From Polytrichum commune (lineage: Eukaryota > Streptophyta > Polytrichopsida > Polytrichales > Polytrichaceae): a stretch of 64,000 nucleotides of DNA. The stretch covers positions 69,703,554 through 69,767,553 of the forward strand of contig OX485803.1 in assembly GCA_950295325.1 (NCBI GenBank), in the 5' to 3' direction. Below are positions 34,816-46,470 of this stretch, piece by piece. The stretch's first letter is position 1, and each line of letters opens with the position of its first letter. A program made the position numbers and the translations under genes. Below the pieces are notes generated by a model. It saw only the letters and a list, made by a program, of their open reading frames with translations, searched no databases and was not told the origin of the DNA.

Positions 34816-36235
34816 TAACCATTGTATGTGAATTTTATGTGGGGCCTTTCAAAACATCATTATAAAAGCAAACTTTGCACACATTTCCCCCAAAATGTAT
34901 TCCCTCTTCAAACATGACCTCCAACCATGTGCTTCGGGGGTAGTACCCCAAGCTCGAGACCGCAATGTTGTGGGGGTCAAATTAAAGAGGCCATGTTATG
35001 TGGATGGAGGCAAGAGGTTGCTTAATGGATGCCTTGAATGTTTGTCACCCTTGGAGTGGAGCGTGGGTTTTAGGGTTTAGGGTTGTAAGAGCTTCGTACC
35101 CATCATGTAAAATCATCCATCCGGAAGGTGAATATAACTGATTTAATCTCAAAATCGACATCAAAGGCCTTCATTGCATATGGTGGGAGTGAATCAATCA
35201 TAAATCTATTTTAGATTACAATATCCAAAACAAAAAAGTGCATTATACTATATTGTAGTTCCCAAATACACAATGAACTACATAGTTTGTAGTTGCCTCA
35301 AATTTACTCTTTGGAGTAGATTTTACCCCCCAGATAATATGAAAGACTTTGAAGTACTCTAGCATAATCCAGATTGAGTAAATTGCAAACGAGCTACTAC
35401 AAGCAAACCTCTCTTTCAATCAACAAAAATGCCTCCAAATAGTATATAGGCCGGAGACTACATAATATCTTAAATAAATTCACATGAAAATTTGCTTCAA
35501 AGATCTGCAAGGTTTAATAAGCCACGTAAGAAATGCCAAACACAAATACATAGGGGAGCATGTTTTGAACAATGGAGGGCTGAGAGGTACTCTCATTGCA
35601 ATAAAACCCTCTTAAGTCTTGCTCTCATGAACTTGGAGTCCCTTCATTCCCAATGGATGATGACTCAAGCCCATGCGGGAGAGTGCATGCATGTAACATA
35701 GAGATTCAGAAACTTTTTAAAAAATAATTAAAATTTAAAAAGAAGAAAAAGAAGAAGAAGAAGAAGAGAGGCAACTAAATCTAGCAGAGCAGAGATCCCG
35801 CTAGCAGTAAGTTGATGGATCATGGAGAAGGAAAACAATCGTAAGTTCAGCTTTCTTTTAGCAATTTGTCCAGTATGATTCTTTCAATCGGCCGCAGTCA
35901 AGATGTTTTTGGGATTCTAGTGCTACAGATGTCGGAAGAATACATGAATATAGTTATATATGTGACGCCTGCGTGCAGTGATACAAAGTCCCAGGTATTG
36001 GGTATCTCACCGTACATGCAACGCACATTCCGTATTGAGTTTTGAGTTTCGTGCCATGGGACGGACGTTGACTCGAATCCACAAAACCTATCTGGCCAGT
36101 TAATTCAGAACCTCCACCAGTTGGGTTTGGCGATTTAATATTACTCCTGATGAAACTGTGGGCAACATTTTGCATCTTCGAGGGAATCCTAAAAGCTGCT
36201 AAGGTAGATGGGCCTTGAATGCATACCTTTTTTTA
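34816..36235. other. No recognisable gene
   Basis: AT-rich, with a GAA-rich microsatellite near 35741-35770. Confidence 0.4.
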
Positions 36236-36575
36236 AAAAAAACTAGCTCAAGTCTCCTCCTAGAATATGAAACATGCGATTTGTACAAGACGCTTAGCAA
36301 ATCCAGATCGAGGCTGTAACTTAGATGCTTTTCTACTTGGTTGTTGGAGCTCATGAGTATCTTATTCATTAGCAAAGTGAAGATTCTCGTGCTTGATAAA
36401 TGGTCGTATAGGTCCCCTCAATTATGTTGACTATTGAGTTTCAAATGATTATCATATTTTGAGCACAAGATCCAATCTCTTTTAAACATATGTCTTTTTG
36501 CTATCCGTTCTTGGAGCCACACTTAACCATGTACCACTCAAATGTAGGTGCCCTATTAAATAAAAAGTAATCAAT
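36236..36575 (+). repeat. Interspersed ~340-bp repeat 'TTTGGACACTT', copy a
   Basis: Landmarks in order: GAAACATGC, AGCAAATCCAGATC, GGAGCTCATGAGTATCTTAT, AAAGTGAAGATTCTCGTG, TATAGGTCC, TTGACTATTGAGT, CCAATCTCTTTT, CACACTTAACC.T and ACCACTCAAAT. Seven copies (a-g) lie between 36 and 63.4 kb. Complete copies appear to end in TTATTTGGACACTT-like inverted termini, so this is probably a MITE. Confidence 0.7.
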
Positions 36576-36721
36576 TAAGGGTTCAATGTCTACCTTACCC
36601 TACTTGTTGACATGTGACACAATACCCACTTTGTTGCCCTAGTGATTAACTATGCCTGAAAGTAATTACATAAGTATGGAGAAAACAAGTTGAATGTCTT
36701 GTATTATAAACAAGCACAAAT

Positions 36722-36905
36722 TTAATACTTATCTTAATCAAACACCTATATTTGAGTGGTGGGTGCTTAGGTGGAGATTTGTATTTTTAAAATATTGGAC
36801 TTACGTGCTCAAATTTTGTTAACTATTCTAAACTCGGTAGTCAACATAGTTGTGGGGGACCTATGTGACCTTATGGCTAACTGTTAGTGGACCTTGGTAA
36901 TTCAT
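36722..36905 (-). repeat. Interspersed repeat 'TTTGGACACTT', copy b (partial)
   Basis: Inverted partial copy from ATATTTGAGTGGTGGGTGCT to GGGGGACCTATGTGACC. Confidence 0.65.
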
Positions 36906-37534
36906 AACAACAAGAAATCAGTTCCAAAACTTTCTGGGAATGATGCTTCAGATACACTTGCAAACACTGAGAAATTTTTAACCTCGCAAATTCAAGTAGT
37001 TAAAGGTAGCGAACAAAAAAATTGTAACCAAATAAGGTCCAACCACCTAACCAAATAACCACTTCTGCAGACAATCTCTACACATTTACTGGTGTTGCTG
37101 AACATACATACCTGGCCATCGTATCGCCTCTAAACCACAAGTAGCAATTCAATCTGACTGGCACACAAGTCATAAGTTAAAGGTTTTTTGCCACCAGGCT
37201 GCACTTTCTTAACTTGATGACCTCTATGCAATAGATGTATCCTGGAGCTCGGACAGCATGACTTGGCCAAGTGTTTGAGAGTAGGGGTGCAGTTTCAGAG
37301 GAAAAAAGTAGGAGGAAAAAAAATTACAAAAGCTCATCACCAAATATTCCCAAATCATGTGTGTGAAAGGCTATATTCTTCATGACCCCACCTAGTTGGA
37401 AGTTAGTTTGGGTTTTTCCAAAATTACTATTGTTCTTCCAAATTTTGCATTCCAATGTAGTGAATAACCTCCGACTATCAACAATGTGGTCCATTTATTC
37501 TTCTGTGTCAGAGTGGATAGATAAGTATCATATT

Positions 37535-38150
37535 TCAGACAACACTCACAGATATCGGTGATAATTCTGCAACAAGATGCTAATAATCAAGAGAGATATC
37601 AACAAACTTGGCAAATTGCTGTTTACCACGTATACCAAGTCGTCAATTTTCAACCAACAAAATCAAGACAGCTCTGGTGGTCGACTGCGGAAGTTAAAAA
37701 TATGAGAAAGGTTAATTAAGAAAACCACCCTATTTTGGCTAAGGGGGCAGAATTGATAAGCTCCCCTTCAAAACAGTAGATAGATCACTGATAGAGATAT
37801 GCCAAGAGGATCCCTCCATTTATTCAAGTTAGTTATCCTTTTGAAGGGGTGTTATACTTCTGTGTTCAGAAGAGTAGATTTATATTATCTTTGTAAGAAA
37901 AAAATTATAGATATCAATGTTTCAGTGAACAAATAAATTATTAATAATCAAGAGAGACAGCAACATAGCAAATTGTTGTGTACCATGTGTACCAAGTCTT
38001 CAATTTCAACCAAGAAAATCAAGGACAGCTACATCAATCTGCAGAAGTAAAAAAAAAAATACAGAAGTGTGTAAGGTTGATTAATAAGCCAAGAGGATCC
38101 CTCCATTTATTCAAGTTAGCGTACATACTACACATCCTTTTGAAGGGGTT
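37535..38150. repeat. Two-copy tandem duplication 3' of the DP gene
   Basis: TAATAATCAAGAGAGA, AGCAAATTG.TGT, ACC.AGTC.TCAATTT and GCCAAGAGGATCCCTCCATT occur in the same order twice, about 340 bp apart (37581 and 37930 for the first landmark). Confidence 0.75.
38106..38111 (-). terminator. Possible polyadenylation signal of the DP gene
   Basis: AATAAA on the minus strand about 220 nt beyond the DP stop codon. Position and sequence fit a plant poly(A) signal, but the same motif recurs in the tandem duplication at 37818. Confidence 0.3.
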
Positions 38151-38329
38151 TTGCTCAGGCCCCAAATAAATAGCAATGGCCACTGATGAAATATGATTCA
38201 TCAGAAGCTGTCTAAAAGTCCTTTATATCCCCCTCAATTATTGACAGAACCCACCTTTTTTTGTTGCACAGTGGTTTTGAGGGAGAGAAAAAAGGATAAG
38301 AAGACAATGTGAACTCCCCCACTCCCCCA

Positions 38330-41300
38330 CTATGAGAGGTTTTCATGTTTCACCCTAGCCTTCAAAATACCAGGGACAGGAGGCCACTGTCCGCTTTTAC
38401 CTGCACCTGGTGCAAAACCATAATATGGGGAACTAGAATGTGGAGCATGTTGAAAGAGCCCAGAAATCAAAGAAGGACGTTCGTCGTCCATATTGCCACC
38501 AACACCATTATCATCAAAATCAGTGTCACCCAAAATCTCTACACTATCACCACCTTGTTGCTCCTGCAAGCTCATTGCCTTAAGCACATACGCATCATCA
38601 TGGAGTTCAAATGGAGTACTGCAGACAACATGAAACTTTTGTGTGAGTTTAGTATGAAAATTTTGAGAACATAGTCAAAGAACATCACCATTGTTTTGTG
38701 GAAAAGTTTGTCCTCACTCTACCTCAAATTGTACTTGGTTCTTTTATTTTCATAAAAGAGAAAACGAGGTCTGAGTAAGGTCTATGCTAATCAACTATAT
38801 ACTATCCAAAGGCATATAAACCTTGAAATCAAGAAATTGAGCACAAGGATACAATAGCAAGCCCAGAACCTACTAGAGTAACGAGACTAATTAAGGTTAG
38901 ACCCATGATCAGGTTTTAGAACAGGGGTTATGCACTTTCTTCAACCTTAATTGCATATAAAAGTACATGCGCCTAAGTAGAAACATATTTCATATGAATG
39001 GATGTGGGATTGCCACAAACATGGAATGTTTCATTCATTTCACTTTACCAGTACTTTGTAAGCTACTTTTAATACTTGCATAGGCTATAAGGAGCACAAT
39101 AAACATGGCAAGACAATGAAAACCTTGCAAATCCTTCTGTGCTGACAAGAAACACTTGTCCAGGGTTGCAAAACTGAGACAGATGTGTTTGTCTAGTTAC
39201 ATATAAATCTGGAACAGCTCAAAGTTAGTGGTGGCTAAAGCAATGTTGGTTCTTATAAGAGCTGGTAGTGAGGATAAAAGAATGAAATAAATTACGTGGA
39301 AAAGACGACTCCAACGTTGCCCCCGGCGCAAATTATGGCATTGCTTCATCTTTAAATTAGTCTAATTCTTTACGTAGTCTCGAGACGGGCATCACGAGGG
39401 GCCCTGAAGAATAATGCCTTTTTCAAATGTGAACAGCTTCAATGGGCGTGGATAGTAATATTTTATGCCACCCTTAAATTGCGTGGACATTAGAACCATC
39501 CTTGAGAATGCCACTTAGATTGAGGTTGAGTTTTTTCTTAAAGAGCTCATATTCTTTTCAATACATCTGCACTACATACTGAGATTTGGACAAGTTCCTC
39601 ATGTGAAAAGCCAAACAAACAAGGGCCAGACAGAATCAAAAGCTAGTGGACAATCTGAAATCTCTACTTCCATGGTTGCCTGAGGTTGAGTCTACATGTT
39701 AAACAACAACAACAACATGCGTGGGTCAGAAACCTACAATGAAATATTTGTAGTCTATTCCACAGTAGAGAGTTTCACGAACTTTATTTTACATGTGTTG
39801 AGTGTAATCACATACCTATTGAAGTCAAAGTGGACAACTTGCATGTCATCTGCAAACTCTACTTCCACAGTCGCCTGAGGTCGAGTCTACGAGTCACACA
39901 TAAACAATGGAGTCAGAAGCCTGGAAAATAAATCTCCATTAGTCCTTTTCATGTGTAATGCAGTCACAAAAGCATTTTCAAGTTCTATATCCATAGTTGG
40001 ATATTATAGCTCATGACTTTAATTTCCTCTATGATATTCTGTATGAGGGTGGCTTTAAACCCAAGGCTTTAACCCAGATCCCATGAAAACTCTAAGGTTA
40101 AGTTACTTAAGGCCCGAAGAGTACTTGGATGGGTGACCTTCCTAGCACTTGATTTCTGGTGCACATAGTCATAGTGGAGGTATCCAGGTGAACCATATAT
40201 TTTCAACCAACCATGAGGGAATCTAGGGGCTTGCCCTTGCAGAGATAGGTGTTGAACGGCTTTGTCTGTGCCTCATCAAGGTGTTCATGTGTTCACCTTC
40301 AAAAGAAGGCAGTAGTCTTTGGGGCCCTCCAATTCTCATAATACCCGTTTTGGGATTACATATAGACTCAGACCATCTCAAAAATGGAGCAAGACCATAA
40401 TTCACATAAGTGGCAACATCAGGAGACATCTTTCGTTCTTTCTTTCTTTCATGAGACATGCTACGGATCAAATAATTCTCCAGAAGTGGTAAAATGCATT
40501 TGACCAAGGCTGCAAACATCTGGCTGTGATACCTTGCCACTTATTTGTTGCCAGCAAGTGTAAACCAGCGATAGGTCTATTTCACAGAGATTCAAAGTAA
40601 ATGATTCAAATCATAATGAGGTGCAAGACCCCAAAAGTTTCCCTCCTATATTGAATAATCGTTGAACCTTACCACTGTGGAAATCACATAAGACTTTCAT
40701 TTCTGACTTGTAATTGGTACCACTCAAAGAAGAAATTCCTGAACACAAATAAATTGTAATATCAAGATATCAAGAACCTGCACGAGGATGAAAGGAAGAG
40801 CAACACCCCCAGCGGGAATAGAATCAGTTCCATGATAAAGTCGTTCATTGCGTGCAACCAGATTGCGTAGACCTCTTGTCTGCAAACCACTACAAAAACA
40901 TTCAAGCAAGCTGCTGCATTTTCTCATGAAGCTATCTATGTTTGAAAAAGAAATGGTTTTCATAGGTCTTTCAGAAACTTAAGGTAGACATGCCTTATTC
41001 GGTTACTCATCTTGATTGGATACCTATTTTGAATGTTATGTGTTTTGGTGTAACTCCAATAGCAGATACCAAAAAGACATGTGTTTAAAAGATATTGGAC
41101 TGAGTGCTCAAAATAGGATGGTCATTCTAGACTCAATAGCCAACATGAGTAGGGGGGCCTATATGGCCATTTAATGAGGACGAGAATCTTCAATTTGATG
41201 ATAAATAAGATACTCATATGAGCTCCAAATATTATGGGGAAAGTGGCTATGGCCTCGATTTGGATTTGCTAACCACCTCATACTAATCATGTGTTTCATA

Positions 41301-44300
41301 TCCTAGGAGATGTGGGATAGTCAGAAGAGTAATCATTTAAGACCCATTTACATTAGACACGAAACCCAGTTGAGGGACGGATCAAGGGACAAGACTCATA
41401 ACTAAACTACCATAAAAGCAGCCACACCCTTATTACTTTGCAACAGTTTTCATCTTGAATTTGATCTCTTGCATTTCAGAAATATTTTGGAGGCTACCTG
41501 GGCTTGTAACTCATGAAGATAAGCGGCTTTTCTTTCTATCCTTTGTCGGGCACGCATACCTTTAGCCTGCACCCACTCAGTAAGCTTCAATTGAATTTGT
41601 ACATGCTGGATGAAAAGTAACTCCCCTGACTTTGATTGACCCTTGTCAAAAACATTTCTTAGTTGTTCACCTCTACCCATCAACTTCATGGATCAAAACT
41701 TGACAATGGCTCAAGCAACAAATGCAAAGAGAAGAATGGAGATCAGGTTTCACCTTGAGATCTTTTACATCATCAAGACTGGTACATGGAAGGCCCTTCC
41801 ATTGAATGTCTTTTTTGTCCTTCAAAATGATGCCCATAGCCATAAGAACATTCAAAGCATCGTACACTCGCCTCCGAATGTTCTTCTCTTCATACTGTTG
41901 CTGGCCAGCACGATTTCCTAAACACACCTGAAGACAAAAACAAAATTGGGTTGAAAAGGAGCAAAAAAATTCATCATTCAGCAGGGAAAGGAATTTTATT
42001 CTCATGTCATGATATAAACCTGTAAAGTTTTGATAAGTATTACGAACATTGTACCACACAAACTACTCCACCTTCCAAACTTCCCTCCTCGAGTTTCAAG
42101 TTTCTCACCAAAACATCTACAGCCTATGCAGTGTTATTTTGACAAACTTGTTCTATAAAGAATCGACCCTTCTCTTCTTCCAGATGAAACTACTTTCCAC
42201 AGCTTTTACAACAAAGCTTTGATGTTGTTTCTTAAAGAAGCATCCAATTCTTTGATAGCTTGTCTTAAATGTGATGCAAAAACACACCTGATCAGGATGA
42301 GGGCTTTCTGGATTGATAAATTCCGCCACTAATTCATCTGCCACCTGTTTAAACAGATGAGAACTTTCCGTCAAAAACATTCGTCACACCGCCTGTCATG
42401 ACGGTCAGTTGCATGTCACCACATAAATATACTTCTTGAAACTACACTACCATTAATGATAAGCAGGTTCTACACAAAAAAATTCCATTTTTTAGCTACA
42501 TGTCATTTTTCTATTAGTCGCATCGTCCACAAAAACCTATGTCTCAGATCAAAAAAATAGCATTTCGGCTCCATAGTGCTGAACCTGCTAGTGAACTATG
42601 GGTATACTTGGATAAACAAGTGCAAAATTCAGGATAGAATATAAGTAGTGCATCACACAGTTTTTAACATGCCTCATTATGGGTGGTGCGTCCTTTGCTT
42701 TCCACTTTCTCACATACTGTTGCAATACCAAGAACCAAACCATTTGGTCAATCAAAATAGCAAAAAAGGCTCAATGAAATTGAGATTACTACAATCGAAC
42801 AGAAAAGTCATCTTGGATATGTTTATTGAATCCATGGACAGAATTGGTAACACCAATCTACATTGACTGTTCTGTAATACTCAGAAACAGAACAGTGATT
42901 AACGACATCTTAGCTCCACAAAAAATTTCAACACAAGTATCTACAGCCATCTAATCCAAGCCTCTTACATTACCATTCTTCACAAAAAAATTGTCAAATA
43001 ATCAAGATATATAGATGTTCACACCTTTCAGGCTGAAGTGTCGTAAACCTTTTCCGCCCTTCTCTACTCCTGGGGCTCTTTGACCTCGCTTCTTCTTTCC
43101 TCTGTCAAAATAAATAGATCTCATATATTTCAGAATTGATCACAATCTCATATGTATGTATCCCTAATCCTCCAGTCGAGTCAGAAAAATTAATTTTCAA
43201 CCATCCCACGAAAAAAATTTGATGTCTTGATGCATAACAGTAATTAGCCTCCAACTGCTTCACAAAGAACTTGGTCACTCTGTTCGAGAATTTTGTGAAG
43301 ATTTAATCATGCTTTTAGCTTAGAAGTCCATTGTGAGAGTACCTCTTGACATACAATATCACGTTATCAGTAGGCATAAATGTGTACAGCACTCATTTCA
43401 TGTGATGGAAGACATGAAGTTTGATGCAATTCTCAGAGGTGAATTGGGCTCCTGCCTGCACTGAACCGCTTACGACCTAAAAATCTGAGTCCTCCTCTGA
43501 GTCACATGTCAAAAGCTCTGAATATCATAATTTCTCAGTTTTCTGCACCCTATCATTTTTCCTCGAGATATGCACTCTCAAACTCATTATAGAATGGTAT
43601 AGTGCTTGAAAGATCGAGGAAACTGAGGAAACAGGAAAGCAAGATTCCATGCTGCAAGTAGTGGCATTATGGAAGATTCACTGCCAGCTGAATTTTCATG
43701 TCTTTCAAGCTCTCATTCCGGGCATAAACAGCATTCTATAGACACAAATGTTCAAGCAACGCTCTTGAACGCAGCATCTTATAAATACAAAAGTATGACA
43801 TACGCCAAACAAATCATGTTTCCAATGTTTGACGGAAACTTCAAAATAGACAACCCCATACATATAGTTACATAAGGTTATAACCAATGTTGGTCTGGTA
43901 TATAAGTGAATGCATGGTATTATTGATCAACATGAATTATGGCATCAAAGAACCTTCCCATGGGCATCAAAACTTCAATACCAATCAAATGTTCACATGT
44001 GGTGGGTATGTCAAGATCAGAGAATCTTTGTAGATCCAAGTTATAATTAGGGACAATGCCATTCTTAACCATATTGGTACTTTTGCCTAGGTATGAAGGT
44101 TCTTGCATGGTACATAGACCCAAATGGTATCGCAAACAAAAATACCGTCAAACCCCTATACCCTACTGGTACCAAAAATGTGAAATTCTTATTATAGATA
44201 CCCAAATGGTATCAAAAACAGACAATACCAGACCAACACTTGTTATAACATAATAGGATAAGCAGGCTTTAAATGGACACTTTTAGCTCTGCACCCACTT

Positions 44301-44868
44301 CTCCTATGATGCGAAACAAGCAATTGGTGCAAGATGATTGCCAATTTCACATCTTGTCCATAGCCATCTGCTTTATAATTTTCAGAGCTCGTATGAATAT
44401 CTCATTCACTATCAGAAGTGAAGATTATCGAGCTCATTAAATGGTTGACACATATACAGGTCCACCCAACTATGCTGACTATTGAGCCTAGAATAGTTAA
44501 CAAATGGTAAGCACTTAGTCCAATCTCTTTTCTAAACACATGATGCCTTTTTGGTGGTGTCCGTTAGATCCACACCTAACCCACGCACCACTCAAATATA
44601 GCGGTTAACAAAATGATTAGAAAAATGACCATAAATGGCCCGCACACCTTACCCATGTTTGCCCTAAAAAACCCATCGGAGGTTCCAAGTGCACATTTGG
44701 CACTTCGACTTCCAATCAATGAAAGCACAAAAAGTTACCCAGAAGTATTTATTTTGAAGGCCCAAAAAAGGAAACTCACCCGACAACTTCGGGTTCTGGA
44801 GAGTCAGGTTCATCGTTGAGCCCTTCCAAATGCTGAAGAAGCTGTGCATCCACGCCATTACTCACCAT
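38330..44868 (-). CDS. DP transcription factor (E2F dimerisation partner), nine exons
   Basis: I read nine coding exons: 44780-44868, 43025-43101, 42673-42716, 42288-42344, 41754-41900, 41498-41566, 40778-40879, 39816-39886 and 38330-38618. Together they give 945 nt and 314 residues, with phases that fit at every junction. All introns are GT-AG except the third, which starts GC after exon 42673-42716. The DNA-binding winged helix spans roughly residues 49-128, with GLRHFSLKVCEKVE, the DEF-box RRRVYDALNV (98-107) and DKKDIQWKGLP (117-127). A dimerisation coiled coil follows (139-175), then the conserved GGVALPFILVQT, VVHFDFNSTPFELHDD region, ending PPVPGILKARVKHENLS. Known role: DP pairs with E2F to bind E2F sites in S-phase and other cell-cycle promoters in the nucleus. 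Exon 5 could alternatively start 24 nt upstream at a stronger acceptor, adding VCLGNRAG. EFAD replaces the usual EISE near residue 205. Confident assignment; DPA versus DPB type not resolved. Confidence 0.93.
39646..39691 (-). pseudogene. Decayed duplicate of DP exon 8
   Basis: 195 bp downstream (in transcript sense) of the functional exon 8, the sequence after a TAG acceptor-like triplet translates to TQPQATMEVEISD. It then loses about 10 nt before TTGTCCAC and has no donor. It matches exon 8 (TRPQATVEVEFADDM...) and keeps the family-typical EIS that the functional exon has lost. Similar intronic flanks (GTCAGAAACCT / GTCAGAAGCCT) show that a ~195-bp block was duplicated. Confidence 0.75.
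40046..40166 (+). pseudogene. Degenerate 5S-rRNA-like sequence in a DP intron
   Basis: Contains CAGATCCCATGAAAACTCTA, GGTTAAGTTACTTAAGGCCC and the C-box-like CTTGGATGGGTGACCTTCC in 5S order. The central sequence is altered and the 3' end diverged. It lies antisense to DP in the intron between exons 7 and 8. It could be a 5S pseudogene, a 5S-derived SINE or a Cassandra-type LTR remnant. Confidence 0.75.
41000..41330 (-). repeat. Interspersed repeat 'TTTGGACACTT', copy c, in a DP intron
   Basis: Inverted copy from TTGATTGGATACCTATTTTG to CATATCCTAGGAGATGTGGG, in the intron between exons 6 and 7. Confidence 0.7.
43876..44250. mobile_element. TAA-flanked MITE in DP intron 1
   Basis: Termini GTTATAACCAATGTTGGTCT and, inward from the right, GTTATAACAAGTGTTGGTCT match over about 25 bp. 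TAA flanks both ends (43873-43875 and 44251-44253), consistent with a PIF/Harbinger-like MITE. No coding content. Confidence 0.8.
44268..44610 (+). repeat. Interspersed repeat 'TTTGGACACTT', copy d, in DP intron 1
   Basis: Runs from AATGGACACTTTTAGCTCTG to ACCACTCAAATATAGCGG, with all family landmarks in order, directly beside the MITE at 43876-44250. Confidence 0.75.
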
Positions 44869-46214
44869 CTTTTTTCAAGTGTAGAGAGCAATTAGAATTG
44901 TTGTGTTGTCTGGCCCTTCCAAGCTCACAGAAGGCTGGGGATAAGCCAGATATTTATTTCCTGGTAGAATATTCCAACCCTAAATGGTAGAAACAAAGAC
45001 AAGGAGAGGAATTTGTTGTTTTTGTATGTATCTGAGGGACGACCTTGCTTTGAATCATTTACCAACCTAGGAATGCGACTCACTTCATTCTGCCTTACTG
45101 GGTATCTGAAAATGCATGTGAAATTTCTTCATTCAGACTTCCAATTGTTGAAGGATGTGAATTGGATGTAGTGAACACACATATGAAACTCAGGTAATGT
45201 CACCAACAAGTAACAGATTCCACTTTACTCACTGCAGTGAATGCTACCAACACAAATAAAATAAAACCCCAATCAAAGACCCTGATCAAACTTTAACTTG
45301 GAAGAGAGATGGATCACACAAGAATGTAAAGATGTTGGATTATAAGATGACCACCATTTTGGGGCCAAGCCAAAAGACATAGCCTCAAAAGAAGGTGAAG
45401 CTCAAGAATTAGGGTTGGAGTGAGGAATGACAAGAATCTACACAACTTGATGTAAGTTTCACTCAAAACTTAGAGCAGAAAAGTGAGAACCTAGCTTAGA
45501 ACAGCTGCAGGGTTAGCTACATCAAGTGTCTGCAATTGAAAGCAAAGAACTTTTAAACATTCCCAAACACCAACAAAACAGACTGAAGTCAAGATAACAC
45601 AAAAGAAACATTAGCATACAACACAACACAAAACACAGCAACAAAAGCTGCTCAACCAACAGTCTGTGTGGCACATGAACCATGAAACTTTTTTGGCAGG
45701 TGGAAAAAGTTATAGAAGTCCGCATCAGTAGCAGTGACCCGAATGTGCTCGAGTGAATGTGGATTGACATGTCAGTACAATATGTCTACTTAAAGATGAT
45801 GGATTACCAAAGCAGTGAATTGAATTGAGATTGAAAATTAAAGCACGACCAGCTGAAGTGGATGCGTGTAAGTAATGGTGAGAGTGTGATGGCAGTTCCC
45901 TTACCTACGTGTCCTTGAGTGAGTCATCACGTTATAAATTGTGACCTCTGTTAGCAATGATCACATGAGAAACTTAAGGCAAGCAAAGGCACGGCAAAGA
46001 CGAGTCTCCAAACACTTAAGTGACTTTCATTCTTGGGCCAATGGAAAATGCTCCGTTGAGTGAATCTCTCATCCATGTAAACTACATACCTATCCCCTCT
46101 AGGTTTGTGGTGAATTCATCTCGGCTATGTCTAATTAGAATGATGTAGGGACTTTGAAGCTAATTTTGGTTGATTGACCAAAGGAAATTATCCAGGTTAT
46201 AAATGGTTCTCAAT
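44869..46214. other. Upstream region of the DP gene
   Basis: No upstream coding exon is recognisable. It should hold the DP promoter and 5' leader; I see no clear TATA box at a plausible distance, nor an obvious E2F site. Confidence 0.4.
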
Positions 46215-46470
46215 CCAGGGGGTGGGTTCTTCATTGGAAGTCTCAATGATGCGCATGGGTGACTATGAATTAAAACTTCCTATATACAAGAAAGTTATAG
46301 AGAAAATAGGTTCATGTATTTATATTATTTTTTCAATTTAACGTGATAGATGTCTCCACTACATACACAAGCTAGAAAACATGAAATACATAAACCTCGT
46401 GACATATGCAAAACCCTACAAGAATGGATATGGTAGTCATGAGGGACCATTATCATATGCTACGCTAATG
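46215..46470. repeat. Diverged direct repeat of 21476-21980
   Basis: GGGGGTGGGTTCTTCATTGG, TTTAACGTGATAGATG.CTCCACTACATA and CCCTACAAGAATGGATATGG match the earlier copy in order. Confidence 0.6.

Noticed and set aside
42648-42866. Plus-strand 72-codon frame
   Set aside because: It overlaps DP exon 3 on the opposite strand and has no domain.
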